Program-made: the position numbers and the translations under genes
NCBI GenBank assembly: GCA_963749035.1
Contig: CAVVKW010000002.1
Location: 1-64,000 of the forward strand
Length of the DNA stretch: 64,000 nucleotides
Reading direction: 5' to 3'
From: CAVVKW01 sp963749035
GTDB lineage: Bacteria; Verrucomicrobiota; Verrucomicrobiia; Chthoniobacterales; JAATET01
Shown: piece by piece, positions 50,791 through 58,615 of the stretch
How the letters are laid out: every line of letters starts with the position of its first letter
How positions within the stretch are numbered: position 1 is the stretch's first letter
Notes under the pieces: generated by a model
What the model was told of the DNA's origin: nothing
The model's database searches: none
What the model saw: only the letters and a program-made list of their open reading frames with translations

Positions 50791-51324
50791 TCAAGGGATG
50801 GACTGGCCCCGGATCCACTCCGACGCCTCGCGTAAGTCTTTCACCGTAAAATCCGGCTTCTGTCGAAGCTCTTCGTCGTATCCCCAGTCGACAAACACCG
50901 TCCGACACCCCGCCGCCGCCCCGCAATCCACGTCCCGCCAACGGTCACCCACCATAAAACTCCCCGGCAAATCCAGTCCCAGCTCCTCCGCCGCCCGCAC
51001 CAACATCCCCGGAGCCGGTTTCCGATCCTCCGAAGGCTCCGCCCCCGAATCAAAACACACCTCCACCCGATCAATCGGCAGCAATTCCCTGAGCTTTGCG
51101 TGAATCGCCTCCACGGTCGACCGCTCCATCGTCCCTCTCCCCACGTCCGGCTGATTTGTCGCCACGACCAATACAAACCCCGCCGACTTCAGCTCTCCGC
51201 ACGCTTCCGCCACCCCCGGCAGCAACTCAAATTCCTCGACCGTCGCCGGCGGATACGGCTTACCCCCTCTCACCACGGGGCGATTGATCACCCCATCCCG
51301 ATCCAAAAACACCGCCCTTCGCAT
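50791..51324 (-). CDS. gmhB: D,D-heptose 1,7-bisphosphate phosphatase
   Basis: A 177-aa HAD-superfamily phosphatase that removes the C7 phosphate from heptose 1,7-bisphosphate. Motif I is FLDRDGVINRPV, motif II VVATNQPDV, motif III/IV DRKPAPGML and VGDRWRDVDCG. Subfamily length and the DRDGVIN signature are those of GmhB. Sits between the transaldolase and gmhA genes; the gap to gmhA is filled by an AATCC tandem repeat. Confidence 0.88.
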   Translation of the reverse strand: MRRAVFLDRDGVINRPVVRGGKPYPPATVEEFELLPGVAEACGELKSAGFVLVVATNQPDVGRGTMERSTVEAIHAKLRELLPIDRVEVCFDSGAEPSEDRKPAPGMLVRAAEELGLDLPGSFMVGDRWRDVDCGAAAGCRTVFVDWGYDEELRQKPDFTVKDLREASEWIRGQSIP

Positions 51325-51326
51325 TC

Positions 51327-51350
51327 AATCCGAAATCCAAAATCCAAAAT
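51327..51350. repeat. AATCCRAA repeat filling the gmhB-gmhA gap
   Basis: AATCCGAAATCCAAAATCC-type tandem units occupy almost exactly the gap between the gmhB start (51324) and the gmhA stop (51350-51352). Confidence 0.75.
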
Positions 51351-51946
51351 CACCTCGTTCCCTCCCACTTCGTCTCCTTCGCCTTCAGCTTGGGATGCGA
51401 AACGAGCAGATGCCAGATCGTCCCCGCGAACGCCTCGGAATGCGGAGTCACGTGAGCCGGATTCACCACCGGCACGATCACGACCGCCTTCGCCACGGTC
51501 GCCGTGAAGCCACCATCACGCCCGACGATCCCTAAAATCGAAGACCCCACCTCCTTCGCATACTGCAACGCCAAAACCAGATTCGGACTCACGTTTTTCT
51601 CCAAATTCCCGCCGCCGACCGAAAACACCAACACCGCATCCTCCGCCTTCAGCCGACTCACGCGCAGCCACGCCTCGAAAACCGTCGGCCACCCCTCGTC
51701 GTTCGTTCTCGCCGTTAACTCCGACACGTTATCCGTCGGAGCGTAGGCCTCGATGTTCGTGATCTTGCGGAAATCATTCACCGCGTGCGACGCACTCCCC
51801 GCACTTCCTCCCACCCCCAGGATAAACAACCGCCCGCCCCGCTCGCGGACCGCAGCCAACTCGTCGGCCAACGCCTCCACGGCCGCAACGTCGATCCCCG
51901 ACGCGATCTCCCTGACTTCCTCCAAAAACTCTTCCGCGAAACTCAT
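51350..51946 (-). CDS. gmhA: Sedoheptulose 7-phosphate isomerase (SIS domain)
   Basis: A 198-aa SIS-domain isomerase converting sedoheptulose 7-phosphate to D-glycero-D-manno-heptose 7-phosphate. Signature LFILGVGGSAGSASHAVNDF near residue 40, ALQYAKEVGSSILGIVGRDG, and VVNPAHVTPHSEAFAGTIWH with the His pair and Glu expected for GmhA. Its start overlaps the upstream hddC stop by 1 nt (TGATG). Confidence 0.88.
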   Translation of the reverse strand: MSFAEEFLEEVREIASGIDVAAVEALADELAAVRERGGRLFILGVGGSAGSASHAVNDFRKITNIEAYAPTDNVSELTARTNDEGWPTVFEAWLRVSRLKAEDAVLVFSVGGGNLEKNVSPNLVLALQYAKEVGSSILGIVGRDGGFTATVAKAVVIVPVVNPAHVTPHSEAFAGTIWHLLVSHPKLKAKETKWEGTR

Positions 51947-52653
51947 CAGCTTGGTCCTCCTCCGGGGGTTAATTTCTCGTTCAACTCGCTCAGCCCCTCG
52001 TGCGAACCGACCTCGTAGAATCGCTCCGTCACCTCGTATCCGGCCAGGGTCGAACCCCTCACATGACGTTGAAAAAGGTTCGCCAAGTCAAGAACCGTCC
52101 CCGCCTCTACCGACTCGAAAACCTCCCGCCGCCACGCGCTCAATCCGTAGTCGATGTGCCGCATCTCCGGCACTCGATTCACCTTGTCGTAAGCCCGGAT
52201 CACCCCCTTCTCAAACCAGACGTTGCTCGCATCCCACTTCCCCTCGTTCCGAAACACCGTCATCAGCGCCGGCAACCCCGACGTCAGAAACGCCCGCTCC
52301 ACCGCCGCATAATTGATCGGCAGATACGAATCCCCGTACATCACGAAAAACTCCTCCGGCAGCATCTCCACCGCCCCCCGAATCGCCCCTCCCGTCCCCA
52401 GTAGTCTTGGCCCGTCGAAAGCGTAGCGAATCCTCACGCCCAGTGCCGACCCATCGCCAAACTCCGCCTCGATCATCTCTCCCAAATATCCCACGCAGAG
52501 CACGATCTCGGTCACTCCCTCGCCCCGCAGCAACTCGATCTGGTGCGCCAGAAACGGTCGTCCCGCGACCTCGACCAGCCCCTTCGGAATCTTCTCCGTG
52601 ATCGGCCGCAACCGCGTCGCCAGACCCCCAGCCAATACAACCACCGGCAACAT
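51946..52653 (-). CDS. hddC: D-glycero-alpha-D-manno-heptose 1-P guanylyltransferase
   Basis: A 235-aa nucleotidyltransferase. The ATG at 52653 gives MLPVVVLAGGLATRLRPITE, the GGxATRLRP signature of sugar-1-phosphate nucleotidyltransferases; the longer frame upstream runs through the preceding gene. Further motif IPKGLVEVAGRPFL and a DSY-type acidic site in VMYGDSYLP. GTP-dependent heptose specificity is inferred from the adjacent gmhA, gmhB and hddA genes; it could in principle be a mannose-1-P type enzyme. Confidence 0.85.
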   Translation of the reverse strand: MLPVVVLAGGLATRLRPITEKIPKGLVEVAGRPFLAHQIELLRGEGVTEIVLCVGYLGEMIEAEFGDGSALGVRIRYAFDGPRLLGTGGAIRGAVEMLPEEFFVMYGDSYLPINYAAVERAFLTSGLPALMTVFRNEGKWDASNVWFEKGVIRAYDKVNRVPEMRHIDYGLSAWRREVFESVEAGTVLDLANLFQRHVRGSTLAGYEVTERFYEVGSHEGLSELNEKLTPGGGPS

Positions 52654-52711
52654 CAAGAACCCCTCATTTAGAAAATCTGCGCCCCTCGGTTTAATCTGCG
52701 GACAAAACCCC

Positions 52712-53695
52712 TCAGTCACTGACCACGACCTTCGTCCCCTCGAAATCAAATCGAAACCGCATCTCCGTCAGTCCCTGCACCCGCATCGCGTGGCGTAGCC
52801 GCGTCTTGTCCGCCGCGTAAAACATCAGAAATCCCCCGCCACCGGCGCCGATCAACTTCCCCCCGATCGCCCCATTCGCCAACGCGTGCGCGTACCACTC
52901 GTCGATCTGCGGATTACTCATCCCACCCGACCGCGCCTTCTTCCGCTGCCAATGCACGTCCATTAGCCTCCCGAACTCATCCAGATTCCCGCCCTCCAGC
53001 GCCTCCAGCGATCGATACCCCAGCTCCTTCGTAAAGTGCAGGTTCTCCAGCATTCCGGAGTCATTCTCCTTCGACCGCACGTTCTGATCCTTCAAAATCG
53101 CCGAAGCCGACCGCGAATAACCAGTGAAGAAAAGCAGTAGATTATCTTCCAGGTTAAACAGCGTCTCCTCCGCCAGTCGCACCGGACGATACTCCACGCT
53201 CCCGTCCCGTTTGAACGTAAACGCCGTAATCCCCCCCACCGCGGCGATGTATTGATCCTGCTTCCCGATCGGCTCACCCAGCTTCCCCAGTTCGATCTCA
53301 CAAGCCTCCTCCGCCAGCTTCTCCTGCGTCACCAGATTCCGCGTCCGCGCGTGCAACGCCCGCAGCAACGCCGCCGTAAAGCTCCCGGACGAACCCAGAC
53401 CCGTTCCCGCCGGGATGTCCGCCATCGAAGTCACCTCCAGCGACTCCCCCGACAACCCCATCAGCCCAAACGCCTCCCGCACGATCGGATGCTCCAGCTC
53501 ACTCGCGTGCGCCACTCGCTCAAGTTGCGAATACTTCACGATCAGATCCTTCACGAACGTCCGGTGAATCGTGATGTAAATGTATTTGTCGATCGCCGCC
53601 GCCACGAGAAACCCCTCGTGCCCCTCGTAATAGGAAGGCAGATCCGTCCCCCCGCCTCCCAACGAAACTCTCAAAGGTGCCCGCGTAATAATCAT
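52712..53695 (-). CDS. hddA: D-glycero-alpha-D-manno-heptose 7-P kinase (GHMP)
   Basis: A 327-aa GHMP-superfamily kinase that phosphorylates heptose 7-phosphate at C1 to give the alpha-1,7-bisphosphate. N-terminal APLRVSLGGGGTDLPSYY, ATP motif IPAGTGLGSSGSFTAALLRA, and C-terminal GGKLIGAGGGGFLMFY. The SLGGGGTD start is the HddA-like signature. Together with GmhA, GmhB and HddC it completes the GDP-heptose route. Confidence 0.9.
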   Translation of the reverse strand: MIITRAPLRVSLGGGGTDLPSYYEGHEGFLVAAAIDKYIYITIHRTFVKDLIVKYSQLERVAHASELEHPIVREAFGLMGLSGESLEVTSMADIPAGTGLGSSGSFTAALLRALHARTRNLVTQEKLAEEACEIELGKLGEPIGKQDQYIAAVGGITAFTFKRDGSVEYRPVRLAEETLFNLEDNLLLFFTGYSRSASAILKDQNVRSKENDSGMLENLHFTKELGYRSLEALEGGNLDEFGRLMDVHWQRKKARSGGMSNPQIDEWYAHALANGAIGGKLIGAGGGGFLMFYAADKTRLRHAMRVQGLTEMRFRFDFEGTKVVVSD

Positions 53696-53707
53696 TTTAA
53701 AAAAACC

Positions 53708-53747
53708 TCAACATCTCAGAACCCGAAAACTCAAAAACTCAGAACCC
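53708..53747. repeat. ACTCAAA/ACTCAGAACCCG tandem repeat
   Basis: ACTCAAAA and ATCTCAGAACCCG-like units in tandem fill the gap between hddA start (53695) and the Gfo/Idh gene; the stop codon of the latter (53739-53741) lies inside the repeat. Confidence 0.65.
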
Positions 53748-54731
53748 GCTCCGCTCATAAATCGTCCCCACGATCTCGAGCGTCGTCACCCCCTCGGCCA
53801 ACCCCGGCACCGGCGTCCGCCCCAGCCGAATATCCTCCGCAAATTCCGCCATCTCCAGTTTCCAGGATTGATCCCCCCGCGGATACTCCCACGCCGTCGT
53901 CTCCGGCGGTCCCATCTCCGGCAGCATCTTGTAAAACGTCAGCCGCTCCGTGCCGTAGCTCCCGCCCAGACCATCGATCTGCCACTTCGCATCGCGGCCG
54001 TAATACTCGAAGCAGAAGAGATTCTTCCACTCCGAGCAGCTCGCGTGCATCCACGCCGTCTGCCCTCCCGCCGTCCGCAGACTGAGAAACGCGTTGTCGT
54101 CCACCGGCATGTCCCAGAACGACGTCGTCGCGTGACCATCCACCTGCGAAAACTCCCCAAAGAACCACCCCGCCAGATCGATCAAATGCACCCCTTGATC
54201 GATCAACTCCCCGCCGCCCGACAACTTCGGATCCGCCCGCCACTCCCGGTCGTAGCCGACCCGTCCCCCGTGCCCGTATCGCGCCCGCAAAAACATCGGC
54301 TCCCCGCACACCCCGGAATCCACCAACTCTCGAGCCTTCTGGAAGGCCGGATGGTAACGATGATTGTACCCGATCCGCACCAGCGCCCCCGTCTCCGCCG
54401 CCGCCTCCGAGATCTCCCGCAACTCCGCCGCCGACCGTCCGCCCGGCTTCTCGATCAACACGTGCTTACCCGCCCGCACCGCCAACAGCGCCAGCTCCGA
54501 CAAAGCAGCGTTCGTCGTGCAGATGAAAACGGCCTGAACCTCCTTATCGGCCAAAACACCGCCGAAATCCGTTTCCACCCTTGCCCCGCGCGGCATCGAC
54601 CCCGCCCGTTCCGGGTCCACGTCGCAGACCACTTCCAGCCGAAAATTCTCCGGTAAATTCAAAGCGCGTTTGCGCCCGATGAGCCCGCACCCGACGATGG
54701 CCAGGCCAATGGAAGGAGGAAAATCAGACAT
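53739..54731 (-). CDS. Gfo/Idh/MocA family oxidoreductase
   Basis: A 330-aa NAD(P)-dependent sugar oxidoreductase. ATG at 54731 preferred over TTG at 54740. Rossmann loop AIVGCGLIGRKRALN, the EKP motif HVLIEKPGGRSAAEL, and the catalytic region YNHRYHPAFQKARELV plus GVHLIDLAGWFFGE. Such enzymes in glycan clusters oxidise or epimerise nucleotide sugars; the substrate is unknown. Divergent from the GtrA gene at 54777 with 45 nt between. Confidence 0.87.
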   Translation of the reverse strand: MSDFPPSIGLAIVGCGLIGRKRALNLPENFRLEVVCDVDPERAGSMPRGARVETDFGGVLADKEVQAVFICTTNAALSELALLAVRAGKHVLIEKPGGRSAAELREISEAAAETGALVRIGYNHRYHPAFQKARELVDSGVCGEPMFLRARYGHGGRVGYDREWRADPKLSGGGELIDQGVHLIDLAGWFFGEFSQVDGHATTSFWDMPVDDNAFLSLRTAGGQTAWMHASCSEWKNLFCFEYYGRDAKWQIDGLGGSYGTERLTFYKMLPEMGPPETTAWEYPRGDQSWKLEMAEFAEDIRLGRTPVPGLAEGVTTLEIVGTIYERSGF

Positions 54732-54776
54732 CGAAAACAAATTGACGGTTCACCGCTTTGCTCCGAGAAAGCCGCC

Positions 54777-55166
54777 GTGCAGGGAAAAAATGACGTTCTG
54801 ATCCGGTTTGTAAAGTTCGGAACCGTCGGGGCCACCGTCATGGCGTTCAATCTTGCCCTCCTCTGGTTTTTCCACCGTTTTCTCGGCGACAACCTCGCTT
54901 TTCTGGCCGCCTACTTCCCGTCCATCGCCCTCCACTTCTTCCTGAACAAAGTGTGGACCTTCGGCTGCGAGCGCCGTGACCTGCACCGTCAAACCGCGCA
55001 ATACGGCCTCGTCGTCGCGATTAATTTCGCCATCAACTGGAGCCTCTACAATCTGGCCCTCCTCACCGTCACGAATTCCCCCGTCCTCGCCAACATCCTC
55101 GCCCTGCCTCCAACCATGGTCATCGGCTACCTCCTCTTCAGCCGCCACGTCTTCAAAAAAGCGTAG
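54777..55166 (+). CDS. GtrA-family membrane protein
   Basis: A 129-aa protein with GTG start and four TM helices: FVKFGTVGATVMAFNLALLW, LAAYFPSIALHFFLNKVWTF, YGLVVAINFAINWSLYNLAL, ANILALPPTMVIGYLLFSRH. GtrA proteins move polyprenyl-phosphate-linked sugars across the inner membrane. The matching family 2 transferase of GtrB type is probably the gene at 59341. It is the only plus-strand gene in the cluster. Confidence 0.88.
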   Translation: MQGKNDVLIRFVKFGTVGATVMAFNLALLWFFHRFLGDNLAFLAAYFPSIALHFFLNKVWTFGCERRDLHRQTAQYGLVVAINFAINWSLYNLALLTVTNSPVLANILALPPTMVIGYLLFSRHVFKKA

Positions 55167-55182
55167 AAAAAAATTGGGGACC

Positions 55183-55218
55183 GCAAGCTTCCAGCTTGCC
55201 CCGGAGGGCTTCCAGCCC
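55183..55218. repeat. Two adjacent palindromic hairpins
   Basis: GCAAGCTTCCAGCTTGC (55183-55199) and GGGCTTCCAGCCC (55206-55218) are perfect inverted repeats sharing the loop TTCCA; the pair looks like a REP-type mobile intergenic unit. It sits 16 nt after the GtrA stop and could end that transcript. Confidence 0.6.
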
Positions 55219-55258
55219 GACGGCCCCGGCAAATCGAGCAACGCGAGAGAGCCGCCCC

Positions 55259-55292
55259 CCTCTCAACTCTCAACTACGAACTCTCAACCCTC
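55259..55292. repeat. Tandem CTCTCAA repeat at the SDR stop
   Basis: CTCTCAA units (with interruptions) in tandem around the end of the SDR gene; the stop codon (55284-55286) lies inside. Confidence 0.65.
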
Positions 55293-56162
55293 ATCCGTCC
55301 CCCACTCCAGCCCCCGGTCCTCGGGAACAATCCGCCGCAGACAAAAGATATCCGTCCCCTTCATCTCCCCAGCCAACTCCCCAAAGCGCTTCCACGGATC
55401 CCATTTCGCGCTGATCAACCGACCGGTCACGTCCCCGCTCTCTTCGCTCGCGAGAAACACGCAGAGTTCCGCCCCCAAGTTCAGCGGCGTCGACCCTCCC
55501 CCCTCAATCCACTTCTTGTTCTGCTCGTAAAATTTCTCGCCGACCTTTTCCGCCCCCGCCGCGATCACCTCGTCCATCATCCGCGTCTTCAACGCCCCCG
55601 GCGCGATCGCGTTCACTTGGATCCCGTGCGGCTCCAACTCACCCGCCAACGTTTCCATCAGGCGGACCACCGCCGCCTTCGACGCTGCGTAAGCGCTCAC
55701 GTTCGGCATCGGATTCGTCGCCCCGCCGCCCGAGACAATGATAATTTTTCCCTCCCCCCGCGCCTTGAAGTCCGGAATGACCGCCCGACAAGGCAGCAGC
55801 ACACCAAACAGATTCACGTCCATCGCCTGCCGCCACTCCGCCAGATCGACTGACTCCGTCGGCCCCATCGGTCCGTAAATCCCCGCGTTCAGCACAACCG
55901 CATCCACCTGGCCCAGCTCTCCCCTCACGAAATCAAAAAACGCCGCCACCTCCCCCTCCCTCGACACGTCACAAGCCGCCGACACCAAACGTCGACCCTC
56001 ACCCGCCAGTCCTTCGAGTTCCTCCTGCGTCCGCTCCAGCAGATTTTCGTCCCGCGCGCAAATCGCCACGTTCGCTCCGGCCCGGAGAAAATGCTCCGCA
56101 ATCTCACGCCCCAACCCCTGCGACCCACCGGTCACGACAACATTCATTCCATCCACTTTCAT
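55284..56162 (-). CDS. Short-chain dehydrogenase/reductase
   Basis: A 292-aa SDR. Start ATG 56162 (MKVDGMNVVVTGGSQGLG); upstream frame ignored. Nucleotide loop TGGSQGLG, catalytic Ser in IIIVSGGGATNPMPN, active-site YAASKAAV. It may reduce or oxidise a keto sugar. Its stop codon lies in a tandem CTCTCAA repeat. Confidence 0.88.
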   Translation of the reverse strand: MKVDGMNVVVTGGSQGLGREIAEHFLRAGANVAICARDENLLERTQEELEGLAGEGRRLVSAACDVSREGEVAAFFDFVRGELGQVDAVVLNAGIYGPMGPTESVDLAEWRQAMDVNLFGVLLPCRAVIPDFKARGEGKIIIVSGGGATNPMPNVSAYAASKAAVVRLMETLAGELEPHGIQVNAIAPGALKTRMMDEVIAAGAEKVGEKFYEQNKKWIEGGGSTPLNLGAELCVFLASEESGDVTGRLISAKWDPWKRFGELAGEMKGTDIFCLRRIVPEDRGLEWGTDEG

Positions 56163-56179
56163 AAATTCACTCCGCCACC

Positions 56180-56243
56180 CGGCAATCCGCGCAGCGGGAG
56201 CCGACAGCATCAAAATCCGTGTTCATCCGTGTCATCCGTGGTT
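56180..56243. repeat. Bipartite dispersed repeat, copy A
   Basis: CGGCAATCCGC..AGCGGGAGCCGAC followed by tandem ATCCGTG heptamers (56215-56243). Lies between the SDR start and the UGD-like gene, whose stop codon (56243-56245) begins at its last base. A second copy is at 58547-58612. Confidence 0.75.
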
Positions 56244-57496
56244 CAACCCGCACTCCGCCCCACGCTCACGCACCGCAGCCCCGGAACCGCCCCCAAGAAG
56301 CCATCCGCATCCACCACCAAATCCCCCCGCATCCCCGAATCCCCCCAATCAATCTCCCTGAATTCCGGCCACGCCGTGCAAACCACCGCCGCATCAGCTC
56401 CCGCCAACGCCTCCGCCACCGATCCGGCCAGCGTCACCGCCGTCAACCCCCGCGGGAGTTCCTCGACCGCCGGGTCAAACGCCCGCACGTCCACCGCCGC
56501 CCCCACCAGCTTCTCACAGAGTTCCACCGCCGCACTCCGCCTCAGCGTGTTCGTCCCGACCGTGTAAACCAAACCCAGCACCGCAACCCGCTTGCCCTCA
56601 AATCCACCCAATTTCCGCTCCAAAGCCGAAAACGCCCACCCGCGATGCCGATCATTGCTCCGCTTGATCGCCGGAATGACCTCCAGCGTCTCGCCCCGTT
56701 TTCGTCCCAACTCCGACAACGCCACCACGTCCCGCGCCAGAGTTCCTCCCGCAAACGGTCCGCCCGCACCGAGATAAGCCCGCTTCCCGATCCGCACATC
56801 GCTCTTCAATCCAGCAGACACCTCCGCAGCGTCCGCCCCCGTCAACTCACAAAGCCGCCCGATCTCGTTGATAAAAGTGATCGAAAGCGCCAAGAACGAA
56901 TTCAGCCCGTGCTTCACCATTTCCGCCGAAGCCATCCGCATAAAGATCACCTCCTTCGCAAACGGCGCGAATAACTCCCCCAGCAAACCCCGATCCCCCT
57001 CGTCGCACCCGACAATCGCCCGATCCGCCTCGGTGAACGCCGCGATCGCCTTCCCCAGCCGCAAATTCTCCGGCGAATACGCCCACCGAAATCCCGGAAA
57101 CTCCTCCGCCAGTCGCGCGCCCGTTCCCACCGGCACCTGGGAAGAAACCAAAACCAAGGCCCCCGTCCGCAGCCCCGCCACGGCCCGCCGCACCTGCTCG
57201 ATCACCCACTCCACGTCCGCCACGTCCTCCGCGTCCACCGGTGTATCCCAGCAAACCCACAGCAAGTCCGCGTCCGCCCCGGCATCCGCCGCGTCCGCCG
57301 TGAATCGAAGCCGTCCAGCCCCCAGACCGCGTTGAGTCAGCTCGTTCAGCCCCGGCTCCGCGATCGGTGCCCGCCCCCCGTTCAACTCCGCGACCACCGC
57401 CTCGTCAAAATCCAACCCGACCACGCGAAACTTCGTCGCCGCGCAAGCCGCCGTCACGCACCCCAGGTGCCACAATCCCGCAACAACGACTTTCAT
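56243..57496 (-). CDS. UDP-glucose/GDP-mannose dehydrogenase homologue lacking the catalytic Cys
   Basis: A 417-aa protein with the three-domain layout of nucleotide-sugar dehydrogenases: N-terminal NAD domain MKVVVAGLWHLGCVTAACAA (the G-x-x-H-x-G loop), middle helix with EMVKHGLNSFLALSITFINE (Lys and Asn conserved), and C-terminal UDP-binding domain ending at TNTLRRSAAVELC. The catalytic segment that normally reads GGSCFPKD is here GGTLARD: the nucleophilic Cys is absent and one residue is missing. It is therefore either inactive, regulatory, or performs a different reaction such as a single oxidation or epimerisation. Confidence 0.82.
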   Translation of the reverse strand: MKVVVAGLWHLGCVTAACAATKFRVVGLDFDEAVVAELNGGRAPIAEPGLNELTQRGLGAGRLRFTADAADAGADADLLWVCWDTPVDAEDVADVEWVIEQVRRAVAGLRTGALVLVSSQVPVGTGARLAEEFPGFRWAYSPENLRLGKAIAAFTEADRAIVGCDEGDRGLLGELFAPFAKEVIFMRMASAEMVKHGLNSFLALSITFINEIGRLCELTGADAAEVSAGLKSDVRIGKRAYLGAGGPFAGGTLARDVVALSELGRKRGETLEVIPAIKRSNDRHRGWAFSALERKLGGFEGKRVAVLGLVYTVGTNTLRRSAAVELCEKLVGAAVDVRAFDPAVEELPRGLTAVTLAGSVAEALAGADAAVVCTAWPEFREIDWGDSGMRGDLVVDADGFLGAVPGLRCVSVGRSAG

Positions 57497-57502
57497 CGCA
57501 AC

Positions 57503-57532
57503 CCCTCTGCGCCTCTGCGGCTCTGCGTGAGA
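57503..57532. repeat. Tandem CCTCTGCG/GCTCTGCG repeat
   Basis: Octamer units CCTCTGCG, GCCTCTGCG, GCTCTGCG then TGAGAAC, filling the junction between the UGD-like gene start and the epimerase stop. Related copy at 63405-63476. Confidence 0.72.
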
Positions 57533-57536
57533 ACAA

Positions 57537-58517
57537 TCACAGCAACCCCCGCTCCTGAAACACCCACTCGTTCGCCGTCAGCCAATCGACCGTCCGCTCC
57601 ACGCTCTCCTGAATCGTCAACCGCGGCTCCCAGCCCGTCGCCCTCACCTTCGCCGTATCGAGGAAAATAAACGGATTGTCCCCGATCCACCCCCGCTCCC
57701 CGCCGGTGAATTCAAACTCCGGCTCGACCCCCAGCCGCGCGCAAATCCACCCCACCGAATCCGTCACCCGGCAATACGCGTCCGTCCCCAAGTTATAAAT
57801 CTGCACCCGATGCGGCGCGGACGCCGCCGTCGCCGCCCGCGTCACGTGGAGAATCGCGTCCACGCAGTCCTGCACGTATAAATACGATTTCCGCTGCGCC
57901 CCATCGCCCAAGATCCGCAGCCGCGTCGGATCCTTCCGCAACGCCCGGCAAAAATCAAACACGTGCCCGTGCGTGTATCTCTCCCCCATGATCGACACGA
58001 AGCGGAACAAATACCCCTCGAAGCCATACCCCTCGCAATACGCCTGGATCAGCGTTTCCCCCGCCACCTTCGACGCCCCGTAAAGCGACGTCTGCACCGG
58101 AAACGGCGCATCCTCCGGCGTCGGAATCACCTTTGCCTCGCCGTAAACCGATCCGGTCGAAGAAAACCCGATCCGCGAAATGCCATTCGCCCGCATCGCC
58201 TCCAGCACGTTGAACGTCGCGATCGTGTTCTGCTCCAGATCCCGACTCGGATGCTCCGTCCCGAACCGAACGTCCGCATTCGCCGCCAAATGAAACACAA
58301 AGTCACAACCCGCCATCGCCGCCGTCAGCGCGTCCTTATCCAGGGTGTCCCCCTCCACCAACCGATACCCCGCAGCCTCCTTCGCTCCCTCGACAAACCG
58401 CCGCTGTCCCGTCGAAAAATTATCCCAGCCCACAACCTCGACGCCGTCCGCCAGCAATCGATCCACCAGATTCGACGCCACGAATCCCGCCGCCCCCGTC
58501 ACAAACACCTTCTTCAT
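57537..58517 (-). CDS. NAD-dependent sugar epimerase/dehydratase
   Basis: A 326-aa extended-SDR enzyme of GalE/WbpP type. Nucleotide loop VTGAAGFVASNLVDRLLADG, active site SSTGSVYGE and YGASKVAGE (Tyr-x3-Lys), and LHVTRAA-type substrate helix. Presumably makes an epimerised nucleotide sugar for the surface glycan. In family order it would follow a dehydrogenase, but its neighbour lacks the catalytic Cys. Confidence 0.88.
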   Translation of the reverse strand: MKKVFVTGAAGFVASNLVDRLLADGVEVVGWDNFSTGQRRFVEGAKEAAGYRLVEGDTLDKDALTAAMAGCDFVFHLAANADVRFGTEHPSRDLEQNTIATFNVLEAMRANGISRIGFSSTGSVYGEAKVIPTPEDAPFPVQTSLYGASKVAGETLIQAYCEGYGFEGYLFRFVSIMGERYTHGHVFDFCRALRKDPTRLRILGDGAQRKSYLYVQDCVDAILHVTRAATAASAPHRVQIYNLGTDAYCRVTDSVGWICARLGVEPEFEFTGGERGWIGDNPFIFLDTAKVRATGWEPRLTIQESVERTVDWLTANEWVFQERGLL

Positions 58518-58546
58518 CGCCCGATCATGCCTCCTTCAGCATTGCT

Positions 58547-58612
58547 CGGCAACCCGCACCAGCGGGAGCCGACCACATTCCCATCCGTGTCCATCCGTGC
58601 CCTCAGTGGTTC
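58547..58612. repeat. Bipartite dispersed repeat, copy B
   Basis: CGGCAACCCGC..CAGCGGGAGCCGACC followed by ATCCGTG units (58582-58612), closely matching copy A at 56180-56243. Lies between the epimerase start and the methyltransferase stop. Confidence 0.75.
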
Positions 58613-58615
58613 CCC

